Of a stretch of 64,000 nt of DNA, positions 16,460-24,209 are shown piece by piece. The stretch is from Firmicutes bacterium UBA7510. Lineage in GTDB: Bacteria; Bacillota; Clostridia; Tissierellales; Sedimentibacteraceae. The notes beneath the pieces are model-generated. The model was not told the origin of the DNA. It made no database searches and saw only the letters and a program-made list of their open reading frames with translations. The position numbers and the translations under genes are program-made. The DNA is taken from NCBI GenBank assembly GCA_002479485.1, contig DLNM01000054.1, positions 68,161-132,160 of the forward strand, read 5' to 3'. The stretch's first letter is position 1. Every line of letters begins with the position of its first letter.

Positions 16460-16585
16460 TTTTTACTAGTAATTGATTGTGGAAAATACATATTAAATAA
16501 CGATTTATTGATAAATTTTTACTATTTTTTTATTAGCATATTATTTAACTATATTACAATTTGTAAAAAATAATACATTTTAAAA

Positions 16586-16615
16586 ACAATAAAAGGGAGT
16601 CTAAAAGACTCCCTT
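16586..16615 (-). terminator. Intrinsic terminator after spoVG
   Basis: AAGGGAGTCT/AGACTCCCTT, a perfect ten-base-pair stem with a three-base loop, followed on the minus strand by TTTTATTGTTTTT. It lies 21 bases past the spoVG stop. Confidence 0.9.
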
Positions 16616-16635
16616 AGTTGACTGGTAATAATTAA

Positions 16636-16905
16636 TTATTCCTCGTCTTCTGTTCTTTTTTCTTCGTAAGCTCTAAACACTGCTTCTGATAATAATGTTC
16701 TTGTATCAGAATTGATTGGATGTGCAATGTCTTTAAACTCACCATCTGGCATTTTTCTGCTTGGCATAGCGATAAAAGGACCATTTTCACCTTCAATAAT
16801 CTTAATATCGTGTACTACGAAACAGTCATCAAAAGTTACGGAAACGATTGCCTTCATCTTGCCCTCAGAATTGATTTTTCTTACCCTTACATCTGTTATT
16901 TGCAC
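16636..16905 (-). CDS. spoVG: Septation/sporulation protein SpoVG
   Basis: A small RNA/DNA-binding regulator affecting septation and sporulation. The core is clear: QITDVRVRKI, VTFDDCFVVHDIKIIEG, GPFIAMPSRKMPDGEFKDIAHPI. The start is probably GTG 16905 (about 89 residues), giving M-QITDVRVR as in characterised SpoVG, because AAGGTGGTG lies 6-7 bases upstream. Earlier GTG codons at 16914 and 16917 fall inside that ribosome-binding site. Preceded by purR and followed by its own terminator, as in Bacillus (purR-yabJ-spoVG-glmU), but yabJ is missing. Confidence 0.94.
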   Translation of the reverse strand: MQITDVRVRKINSEGKMKAIVSVTFDDCFVVHDIKIIEGENGPFIAMPSRKMPDGEFKDIAHPINSDTRTLLSEAVFRAYEEKRTEDEE

Positions 16906-17016
16906 GTCTTTCACCACCTTCCCCCCAATAAATTATGTCTAATATATTCTATAATACTATACTTTCCATAAAAATGCAAAAAACATTTTCATAAAATTAG
17001 TAAAATATGTATTAAT

Positions 17017-17838
17017 TTATTGTAACAATTTTATATTTGGTGAAATATCTATGGTTCCTTCTTTTTCGTTCATGCCTTCTAGTAGCAATAAAGAAAAATA
17101 ATTATCAACCAATTTTTTCTCTGGCTCTTTTGTTTCAACGACTACAGCAGTTCCTACAACCTCGGCATTAAACTCATTCATCATATCACACATACCTTTA
17201 GCCGTACCCCCACCCTTCATAAAGTCATCCATTATTAAAACCTTTGAATTCTCATTTAATGATCTTCTAGATAAAGACATAGTCTGTATTGTATTAGATG
17301 AACCAGAAACATAGTTTATACTTACTGTAGCACCCTCTGTAACTTTATTATTTCTTCTTATAACGGCTACAGGTACATTTAATTTTTGACCAGTCATAAT
17401 AGCTAGTGGTATACCCTTTGTTTCTACTGTAACTATATAATCAATTTTTTTATGAACAAATTTAGATGAAATTATTTTAGCTATATTATTAACTACATTA
17501 GGATTATTGAATAAATCAGTCATGTAAATAAATCCACCAGGAATAATTCTATTTTTCTGGGAAAAAGCCTTGCATAAACTATCAAGTATAGATTCTGTTT
17601 CTTCTTTGCTAATATAAGGAATAAAAATAGCTCCTCCTAATGCTCCAGTTATAGTTTCAATTTTTCCATATGACATTTCTTCTACTAGCTCTTTTACTAT
17701 AACAATATCTTCACTTATTGTAGATTTGGCTGCATTAAATAATTCAGAAAAATAGTTGTATGAAAATATTTGATTTGGTCTCTCAGAAAATATTTTCATA
17801 AGAGCTCCTACTCTTTGTATTCTCTTATATTTTTTCAC
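17017..17838 (-). CDS. purR: Purine operon repressor PurR
   Basis: A DNA-binding repressor of purine synthesis that senses PRPP. Residues 1-75 form a winged-helix domain; the rest is a phosphoribosyltransferase-like fold with the PRPP loop VLIMDDFMKGGGTAKG and the VETKGIPLA segment. About 273 residues. AAGGAG is only 2 bases before ATG 17844 but 8 bases before GTG 17838 (third codon), so the GTG is the better start. Neighbour of spoVG as in Bacillus. Fits with the purine-nucleoside salvage operon about 3-12 kb away, though no PurBox was identified there. Confidence 0.93.
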   Translation of the reverse strand: MKKYKRIQRVGALMKIFSERPNQIFSYNYFSELFNAAKSTISEDIVIVKELVEEMSYGKIETITGALGGAIFIPYISKEETESILDSLCKAFSQKNRIIPGGFIYMTDLFNNPNVVNNIAKIISSKFVHKKIDYIVTVETKGIPLAIMTGQKLNVPVAVIRRNNKVTEGATVSINYVSGSSNTIQTMSLSRRSLNENSKVLIMDDFMKGGGTAKGMCDMMNEFNAEVVGTAVVVETKEPEKKLVDNYFSLLLLEGMNEKEGTIDISPNIKLLQ

Positions 17839-17893
17839 GTTCATTGCTCCTTAGCGAATGTTTTTTATTTATTATAAATCAATTATTCGTGTT

Positions 17894-18937
17894 TTACAAG
17901 AGTTTTTTTACTTCCTCTAAGCTATACCTGATATTGCCTTTATATCCTATAGTTGTATTTGAACATATCATTGAGTTAAGTATTGATTCCTCACAGCACT
18001 CTGCAACAGCCCTAAATACCTTGTCTATTTTATTTTCATTAATTGCACTATAAGAAACAAAATCATTTTGTTCCTCATGTTTAACAGCATTAGCTGTTGA
18101 AAAGCAAATAACTACATCTCCGCTTCCATGCCCTATATATGAGCCTACTCTTGATAGCCCTACACTTGCACGTTTTGCCGCTCTTTTTAACTGTCTTGTG
18201 CTTAGTGGTATATCGGTTGCTATAATCATTATAATTGAGCCTTTATCAACAGTGGCGTTTATATTTATTTTTTCACTTAATTCTTTTCCTATATTTTTAC
18301 CATCAATAGTTAAGTCTTCAAGTCTACCGTAGTTACTTTGCACAATCATTCCAACAGTATATTCATTATCACCAAGCTCAACAATCCTAGAAGCAGAGCC
18401 TATTCCACCCTTTAGATTATGACAGCTTGTACCCTTACCAGCACCAATATCTCCTTGCAAAAAATCCTCGCATGCATCTTCTATTGCTTTAAAAACATGC
18501 TCCTGTTTAACTGCTCTATCAGCTATTTTGTTTAAATATCCATCATTGCATTCACAAACTATGGGATTTATTGATGTAAATTCATAATTATCATTTTTAC
18601 ACAGTTTAATCATATACTCAACGATACTATCATGTACTAATCCTACATTTAAAGTATTTGTAATAGCAATAGGAGTTTCTAATGTACCTAATTCTTCAAC
18701 CTGTATAGTACCTAAAGTTTTTCCAAAGCCATTTATAACATTAACAGCGCATGGCAGCTTGTTGAGAAATATATTATCTTCACTAGGCATAACCACTGTT
18801 ACTCCAGTTTTATGCTCATCATCATCAATAGTGCAATGCCCAACTCTTATGCCCTTAACATCTGTGATTTTATTTAATTTTCCTTTTTTAAAGGAACCTA
18901 TATTTATACCATAATCTTCAATGGTTTTTTGTTTCAT
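17894..18937 (-). CDS. P1/DmpA-family aminopeptidase (Ntn-type, self-processing)
   Basis: 347 residues from ATG 18937 (MKQKTIEDYG), with GGAGG about 9 bases upstream. It matches the DmpA/BapA peptidase family S58: ITDVKGIRVGHCTI near the N-terminus, GDIGAGKGTSCHNLKGGIGSASR in the middle, and the nucleophile segment DIPLSTRQLKRAAKRASVGLSRVGSYIGHGSGD. Members self-cleave before a Ser/Thr nucleophile and hydrolyse N-terminal D- or L-residues or beta-peptides. Cytoplasmic; no signal. It precedes purR on the same strand with a 50-base gap. The ribosome-binding site is ATGGAGG, behind a CTAATATTAG palindrome. Confidence 0.88.
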   Translation of the reverse strand: MKQKTIEDYGINIGSFKKGKLNKITDVKGIRVGHCTIDDDEHKTGVTVVMPSEDNIFLNKLPCAVNVINGFGKTLGTIQVEELGTLETPIAITNTLNVGLVHDSIVEYMIKLCKNDNYEFTSINPIVCECNDGYLNKIADRAVKQEHVFKAIEDACEDFLQGDIGAGKGTSCHNLKGGIGSASRIVELGDNEYTVGMIVQSNYGRLEDLTIDGKNIGKELSEKININATVDKGSIIMIIATDIPLSTRQLKRAAKRASVGLSRVGSYIGHGSGDVVICFSTANAVKHEEQNDFVSYSAINENKIDKVFRAVAECCEESILNSMICSNTTIGYKGNIRYSLEEVKKLL

Positions 18938-19043
18938 AATAACCACCTCCATTACTAATATTAGAATTTTACCACAATAAATCATTTATTTAAATAATAA
19001 ATTAACTTAGCTAATGTATTGGCAAGTGAAAGCTTAATAGGAA

Positions 19044-19114
19044 TTTAACTTAACAAGTTAGTAGATGTATTATTACTTCGATATACTTTTATTACGAATC
19101 TAAGGAAAGCAAAG
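19044..19114 (+). repeat. Dispersed 71-base repeat, copy 1
   Basis: Aligns without gaps to the reverse complement of 37676-37746, 57 of 71 positions identical by hand count. Both copies are followed, on the same side, by a GGATTTTTCTTTG segment that is part of a hairpin. Confidence 0.65.
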
Positions 19115-19226
19115 CAGATAAAGGATTTTTCTTTGAATGGTGAAATCTTAGTAGAAGAACATGCTAATGCAGTAGAAAACAAAAGAAAAATCCCTTTATT
19201 TTTCTTTTATTTTCGGTGCTATGGAA

Positions 19227-19333
19227 GCAAGAATTATAAAAAAAGTTTATGCGACTTTAACGAGATTTACCCCCCTTAAAAAAATCAAGGTAAATCTCGT
19301 TGCGGAGACAGAAACTTTTTTTATATTTCTTGC
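19227..19333. repeat. 107-base nested inverted repeat
   Basis: Outer arms of 22 bases (19227-19248 and 19312-19333) are complementary at 21 of 22 positions. Inner arms of 12 bases (19260-19271 and 19289-19300, ACGAGATTTACC) are perfectly complementary. Exactly 11 unpaired bases separate inner from outer arms on each side, and the apical loop is 17 bases. No T-run follows either way. Confidence 0.75.
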
Positions 19334-19382
19334 ACACCTTAAATTTAGAATAAAATCATGTCGAAGAAAACAACACTCTACT

Positions 19383-20072
19383 TTAACATAAATCTAAAAA
19401 GTTTAATCCACTTAATGTAATTATCAACCTTACCATATCGCCGTCTAATATGGAGAATAATGAATAATAAGTATTTTGTTGCAATGCTACTGTTGGTGTA
19501 GAAGCTATAATTTCATCAGTACGCGAATATTTCAGATCAAATCTTTCTTCAGTGGGAAAAATTAAAATATTAGGTGTAGAATTTGTAAATCCTATATTCT
19601 TATATAATGCAGTGCCATCAGATATATATAAATCTAATGTTTTATCAATAGGTACATAATTTGTATATGTTACTGCAGCTTCTCTAAAAGGTGGTACCTC
19701 TTCTTTATTCTCTTTGTTTAAGTATAAATCAAAACTATTCATATCTCCAGCAATTGCAGCAGTATATGAAGTGTTCATATTAATAGTTATTGCTTTGTTT
19801 AATAGTGGTTTTATAGTATCTCCTGTTGCAAACACAGAAACATTATACTCTCCAGGATAATACAAAATATAACCTGTCAATTCCCCTAGTTTTAGGTTAC
19901 TAGCGACCATATTACTATTTATATAAATATCTACTGCAGGAGCGCCTGAAACTGCATGCAAAAATCTAATGTAAGATTTAGTACAAAAACAACCCTGACA
20001 GTTTGAAAGATTATTTAAATAATCATATATTCTCTCTTCATTTCCGCTTGATAAATATTTAAAATTAATCAC
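19383..20072 (-). CDS. DUF4397-domain protein
   Basis: 229 residues. The segment YIRFLHAVSGAPAVDIYIN begins a DUF4397 domain at about residue 34, continuing LGELTGYILYYPGEYNVSVF; a second, poorer copy may follow (residues 135-225, YVPIDKTLDLYISDG). Such domains are beta-rich and common in clostridial envelope or spore proteins; no activity is established. No signal peptide; the N-terminus carries CQGCFC. It starts with GTG behind GGGGTGA. That ribosome-binding site is paired in a hairpin with CACCC upstream. It follows rbsK after 61 bases. Confidence 0.75.
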   Translation of the reverse strand: MINFKYLSSGNEERIYDYLNNLSNCQGCFCTKSYIRFLHAVSGAPAVDIYINSNMVASNLKLGELTGYILYYPGEYNVSVFATGDTIKPLLNKAITINMNTSYTAAIAGDMNSFDLYLNKENKEEVPPFREAAVTYTNYVPIDKTLDLYISDGTALYKNIGFTNSTPNILIFPTEERFDLKYSRTDEIIASTPTVALQQNTYYSLFSILDGDMVRLIITLSGLNFLDLC

Positions 20073-20077
20073 ACACT

Positions 20078-20122
20078 CACCCCTTTTTAATAATCAATAT
20101 ATGAGTTTAATTTAAAAGGGTG
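20078..20122 (-). promoter_or_regulatory. Hairpin that pairs the DUF4397 ribosome-binding site
   Basis: On the minus strand CACCCTTTT pairs with AAAAAGGGGTG (one bulge), so the Shine-Dalgarno GGGGTG is sequestered. A run of eight T comes just before the stem, on the wrong side for a terminator of rbsK. Confidence 0.45.
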
Positions 20123-20133
20123 AAAAAAAACTA

Positions 20134-21015
20134 TTATTCAGTTAATTCGTCAAGTGTTGGCATACCTGCTTGGGCACCTAGTTTTGTTACTGATTTAGAC
20201 GAAGCTTTGTTTGCAAAATTAATTGCATCTTTTAGCTCTAATCCATTTACTATTGCTCTTGCAAAAGCTCCATTAAATGTATCTCCTGCACCTGTTGTAT
20301 CAACAACCTCAACCTTATAGGCAGGTACTGTTATTATATCTTTTCCATCAAAATACATAACACCTTTCTCACCCATAGTTATCATAAGCTTATTAGGATA
20401 ATCCTTTATTATATCTTTAATATTTGTGTCCTTATCAGAACCTAATATAATTCTACATTCATGTTCATTAGGCGTTATATAAGTTGCTTTTTCAATCATA
20501 TTCTTACTTAGTGTCACTGCTGGTGCTGGATTAAAAACAGTTTTTATATTATTTTCATAGCATAAATTTAGAGTATACTCAACTACATCCCTTGGTATCT
20601 CTAGTTGTAAAAGAACAATATCAGCATTTAATATTTCTTTTTTATAGTTATCAATTAAAGATTTATCAACCTTATAGTTTGCTCCAGCTACAACTATTAT
20701 GCTATTATCATTTTCCGCAACAATTATATTTGCTACTCCTGTAGATACATTATTTATTTTGCTTATACAAGATGTATTAACATTGACACTTCTAAAATTA
20801 TCTAAAGAAAATTGACCATTTGCATCATCACCAACACACCCAATCATAGTAACATCAGCACCTAACTTACTAGCTGCAACTGCTTGATTAGCACCTTTTC
20901 CACCAGCAATAATTTTAAAGTCATTGCCAAGTACTGTTTCACCAGCTTTAGGCCTAATATCAGATGTAAAAACTAAATCAACATTTATACTTCCTACAAC
21001 AACTATTTTATTCAT
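20134..21015 (-). CDS. rbsK: Ribokinase, PfkB family
   Basis: 293 residues from ATG 21015 (MNKIVVVGSINVDLVF), GGAGG 5-6 bases upstream. PfkB signatures: GGKGANQAVAASKLGADVTMIGCVG near the N-terminus, and DTTGAGDTFNGAFARAI with the catalytic Asp. It phosphorylates the ribose released by the nucleoside hydrolase encoded just upstream, feeding ribose 5-phosphate to central metabolism. Substrate inferred from context and motif. Last enzyme of the salvage operon. The intercistronic composite element 21034-21104 precedes it. Confidence 0.92.
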   Translation of the reverse strand: MNKIVVVGSINVDLVFTSDIRPKAGETVLGNDFKIIAGGKGANQAVAASKLGADVTMIGCVGDDANGQFSLDNFRSVNVNTSCISKINNVSTGVANIIVAENDNSIIVVAGANYKVDKSLIDNYKKEILNADIVLLQLEIPRDVVEYTLNLCYENNIKTVFNPAPAVTLSKNMIEKATYITPNEHECRIILGSDKDTNIKDIIKDYPNKLMITMGEKGVMYFDGKDIITVPAYKVEVVDTTGAGDTFNGAFARAIVNGLELKDAINFANKASSKSVTKLGAQAGMPTLDELTE

Positions 21016-21033
21016 AATTCCCTCCATCTCGGC

Positions 21034-21104
21034 TTCATAAATAAGTTGATGAAGAATCGTTTTTTGATTCTTCCATAGAGTGAAGAGTGTTTTTTCTTCA
21101 CTCT
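21034..21104 (-). repeat. Composite intercistronic element, nucleoside hydrolase-rbsK
   Basis: In transcript order: hairpin A, AGAGTGAAGA/TCTTCACTCT (21077-21104); ATGG; hairpin B, GAAGAATC/GATTCTTC (21051-21073); then CATCAACTTATTTATGAAGCC with a small TTCAT/ATGAA stem (21034-21053), then GAG and ATGGAGG. About 34 bases around hairpin B differ at a single position from 57131-57164. Confidence 0.75.
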
Positions 21105-21119
21105 TTTCACTACTTTTCC

Positions 21120-22052
21120 TTAATCTAATGTATATATTGATTCTAACAATATTTCTCTAAATTTAACTGTATCTACACCCATTAAAACTTTTGGGTTTGT
21201 TTCATCGTACTTTATCCATTCTCTATTATCACCAACAGTCATTCCTCTATTTAGAGATTCAGAACAATCAACATCTACTGGCATATACCTATGAGAGAAA
21301 AGCTCTGGATGAATTAAGTACATTATTGCACTTGCATCATGGATTGGAGTAAATGTACCATCTTTTACATGATCACCATTAAAATAGAAGTTTAAAACCT
21401 CTCCACACATATTTGAAACCTTACCCTTACTTTTTAAGAGCTCATTAACATCATCTCTATAAAGGCCTGTACTATGTGTAACATCTAATCCATTCATAAC
21501 TATTTTAACTTTAGATGCAAAAACAATTTTTGCTGCCTCTGGATCAGCCCATATATTAAATTCTGCAGTTGAAGTTACATTTCCGCCACTTATTGCTCCA
21601 CCCATAAGAACTATTTCTTCTATATTCTCTTTTACTTCAGGATAAACCTTTAAAAGAAGCGCAATATTTGTTAACGGTCCTATTGGAACTAAGGTAACTT
21701 TTTCACTTGATTCAAGTATTGTATTTTTTAAAAATTCTATTGCATTTTCACTTACAATTTCACTTGCAGTCTCTGGTAATTCGTAATTTCCCATACCAGT
21801 TGTGCCGTGAACAGTCCCTGCCACTCTTTTTTCTCTTATTAGTGGTGTATCTGCCCCTTTTGCAACTTTTATATTTTTATTTAAAAACGAAACTAACTTT
21901 AATGCGTTATTTGTTACTTTCTCAATACTTTGATTTCCTGTTACTGTTGTAATTCCAAGTATATTAAGTTTATCCTCGTTTGCTATAGCAAGTAATATTG
22001 CAACTGCATCATCAATACCTGGATCACAATCTATAATAATATTTTTTCTCAT
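21120..22052 (-). CDS. Inosine/uridine-preferring nucleoside hydrolase
   Basis: 310 residues from ATG 22052. The calcium-binding signature DCDPGIDDA is at residues 7-15, and other family segments are present (VPIGPLTNIALLL, EFNIWADPEAAKIVF, PIHDASAIMYLI with the catalytic His). Hydrolyses ribonucleosides to base and ribose. Cytoplasmic. Family members differ in preference for purine or pyrimidine nucleosides; not resolvable here. Follows the nucleoside-permease genes and precedes ribokinase, so imported nucleosides would be split and the ribose phosphorylated. GGAGG lies 5 bases before the ATG, within ATGGAGG after a GACGCC hairpin. Confidence 0.93.
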   Translation of the reverse strand: MRKNIIIDCDPGIDDAVAILLAIANEDKLNILGITTVTGNQSIEKVTNNALKLVSFLNKNIKVAKGADTPLIREKRVAGTVHGTTGMGNYELPETASEIVSENAIEFLKNTILESSEKVTLVPIGPLTNIALLLKVYPEVKENIEEIVLMGGAISGGNVTSTAEFNIWADPEAAKIVFASKVKIVMNGLDVTHSTGLYRDDVNELLKSKGKVSNMCGEVLNFYFNGDHVKDGTFTPIHDASAIMYLIHPELFSHRYMPVDVDCSESLNRGMTVGDNREWIKYDETNPKVLMGVDTVKFREILLESIYTLD

Positions 22053-22064
22053 AATTTCCTCCAT

Positions 22065-22135
22065 CGCCGTTTCACGGCGTCACAATAATTTTAGTGTGAA
22101 ACACATTTCACACTGTGAAGATGCTTTTCTTCACA
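22065..22135 (-). repeat. Intercistronic triple hairpin before the nucleoside hydrolase
   Basis: In transcript order: GTGAAGA/TCTTCAC (22114-22135), AGTGTGAAA/TTTCACACT (22093-22114), then CGCCGT/ACGGCG (22065-22079), running directly into ATGGAGG. The TATTGTGACGCC part and everything to the start codon nearly match the element before atpF (59935-59970). Confidence 0.7.
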
Positions 22136-22222
22136 CTTTCCTCCGATAATTTAAATTATGTTTGATAATAAAGTAATAGGGTCAAGTTTACTCGACCCCA
22201 TAAATCATTATTAAACTAAACT

Positions 22223-23140
22223 TTATTTTCCGCTTAATTTTTCTCTTTTTTTCATTAATCTATAGCTATAAACTCCTAGACCTACTAAAGTTACTAAATA
22301 AGGTAGCATTTGAGCAAACTCTGAAGGGAAGGAAGCTAACTGCATTGCATTAGCTAAAGCTTGTGCAGTACCAAAAAGCAGTGAAACTAAAAATCCACCT
22401 ATAGGTGTATTACCACCCATTGCACTTGCAGCAAGAGCTATATATCCCCTACCTGCGGTCATATTTGTTGTAAATTTCGTCATATAACCACCAGATAAAA
22501 AAAATCCTCCTATTGATGCTAACGCACAACTTAAAATAAGTGCAATAAATTGTATTTTTCGCGAGCTAATACCTACTGATTCAGCAGCATCTTTATTTTC
22601 GCCAACAGCTCTAATTTTAAGTCCTAGAGGTGTTTTATAAAGAACTATATGAAGTACTATAACACTTATCAAAGATAAATATGTTAATATGTTATGGTTA
22701 GATAAAACTTCACCTAAAAATGGTATGTTTGCTATGCCTGGTAGAGGTATTCTAGGTGTTTGGAAACTTGCTATTGATGCTGAGTTTCCTCTGTCTCCGG
22801 AAAATGCTAGCATCAACAATACTGTACCTCCAGCAGCTACTAGGTTAATAGCTATAGCTGCTATAATCGCATCAGTTTTTAACTTTAAAACAAAGAAAGC
22901 TAGTATGAATCCAATAATTCCGCCTAATAAAACTGTTATTAATAATCCCATCCATGAGCTTCCAAATATTGAACTAAATATTACTCCAAACAAAGCACTA
23001 AATAACATTATACCTTCTAATGCCATATTTATAATACCTGATTTAGCAGCTATAGTTGCAGCTAGTGTTGCAAATAAAATAGGAGTTGTTAATCTTAATA
23101 TTGAATAAAAGAACTCTGGTGATAAAACTGCATCCCACAT
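22223..23140 (-). CDS. Nucleoside ABC transporter permease (NupQ/YufQ-like)
   Basis: 305 residues, mostly hydrophobic, eight or more membrane segments. BPD_transp_2 family of the BMP/nucleoside import systems: PILFATLAATIAAKSGIINMALEGIM and GYIALAASAMGGNTPIGGF are its hallmarks. Pairs with the upstream permease and the double-NBD ATPase. The 1-base gap to the upstream permease implies coupled translation. After its stop a GGGTC/GACCC hairpin (22179-22198) precedes the hydrolase element. Confidence 0.92.
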   Translation of the reverse strand: MWDAVLSPEFFYSILRLTTPILFATLAATIAAKSGIINMALEGIMLFSALFGVIFSSIFGSSWMGLLITVLLGGIIGFILAFFVLKLKTDAIIAAIAINLVAAGGTVLLMLAFSGDRGNSASIASFQTPRIPLPGIANIPFLGEVLSNHNILTYLSLISVIVLHIVLYKTPLGLKIRAVGENKDAAESVGISSRKIQFIALILSCALASIGGFFLSGGYMTKFTTNMTAGRGYIALAASAMGGNTPIGGFLVSLLFGTAQALANAMQLASFPSEFAQMLPYLVTLVGLGVYSYRLMKKREKLSGK

Positions 23141-23141
23141 A

Positions 23142-24209
23142 TTACTTTGCCTCCTTTATATTCAAATTATTTTTTGCTTCTTTTGCTATCATTTTATATC
23201 TATATTTGCTTAAGAATTGCTCTGCTACTATCAATAATATTATTACACCTTGTATAATTGATACTATTTCCACACTTACATCTGTTGCTCTTGACATTAT
23301 GGAAGCACCAACTCTTAGATAAGCTAAGAAAAATGCTGAAAATGGAACATATAATGGGTTTTTCTTTGCAAGTGTAGATATAATTATAGCATCCCAACCA
23401 TATCCAAGTAGTGCTGTCCAAGTAAATCTATCATAAATAGGACTTAATATTTCAACACCGCCGCCTATACCAGCAATGAATCCACCTACAAGCTGTGAAA
23501 TTAAAACGACTTTAACTATACTTACTCCTGAATATTTAGCAAAATTTTCATTTTCTCCAGTAAGTCTCAATTCATAACCAATTTTAGTTTTGTATAGAAA
23601 CCAGTATCCAAAAAAAGCTACTAACAATGCTATAATCAAACCTACATGGATTCTTGTACCACTAAATAAAGTAAATAAATTAGCACTTTCAGGCAAAACA
23701 TATGAGCCCGCACCTGTTTTTGGGTCTCTTAAAATTTTCATTAATATAAAATTTGAAAAGTATAATACCAAATAGTTAACCATAAGTGATGAAACCAGCT
23801 CATTAGCTGTTGTTTTAACCTTCATTATTGCTGGTATTAAAGTAATTATTGAACCAGCTAATCCAGCTAAAAGAATACAAACAATCGGATGTAATCCAGC
23901 AGGCATCGCAAAATTTAATGCGATAACTGATGCGACTAACCCTCCTATATGGAAAGCTCCTTCACCGGCAAGGTTAATTTGATTTGCCGAAAACATTATA
24001 CAAACTCCAACACCAGTAAATATCAGAGGTATCATTGACTCAATTACATTACCAAAATATCTTGATTTTTGTAATGGTCCAAACATTAGCTTTACAATCG
24101 CTGTTATTGGCTCATCACTAACTATTAAAATTATTAAAAATGATATACCTAGCGCAATCAAAATAGCCATAACTGTTCTAAGTATATTAAGCTTAGTTGT
24201 GCTATTCAT
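23142..24209 (-). CDS. Nucleoside ABC transporter permease (NupP/YufP-like)
   Basis: 355 residues with an N-terminal helix and about ten further hydrophobic segments. Family segments: SMIPLIFTGVGVCIMFSANQINLAGEGAFHIGG and GYGWDAIIISTLAKKNPL. Second permease of the same importer. It overlaps the ATPase gene by 8 bases. Confidence 0.92.
   Translation of the reverse strand: MNSTTKLNILRTVMAILIALGISFLIILIVSDEPITAIVKLMFGPLQKSRYFGNVIESMIPLIFTGVGVCIMFSANQINLAGEGAFHIGGLVASVIALNFAMPAGLHPIVCILLAGLAGSIITLIPAIMKVKTTANELVSSLMVNYLVLYFSNFILMKILRDPKTGAGSYVLPESANLFTLFSGTRIHVGLIIALLVAFFGYWFLYKTKIGYELRLTGENENFAKYSGVSIVKVVLISQLVGGFIAGIGGGVEILSPIYDRFTWTALLGYGWDAIIISTLAKKNPLYVPFSAFFLAYLRVGASIMSRATDVSVEIVSIIQGVIILLIVAEQFLSKYRYKMIAKEAKNNLNIKEAK

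Larger units (their letters stand above)
18938..19382. other. Intergenic stretch with inverted repeats and no gene
   Basis: 445 bases without a convincing reading frame. It holds a diverged copy of a dispersed repeat (19044-19114), a hairpin AAAAGAAAAAT/ATTTTTCTTTT at 19181-19208, and the nested inverted repeat at 19227-19333. It separates the DUF4397 gene from the peptidase gene on the same strand. Confidence 0.7.

Noticed and set aside
19227..19333. Insertion sequence ends
   Set aside because: Long inverted repeats are present, but there is no transposase and no obvious flanking target duplication; listed as an inverted repeat only.
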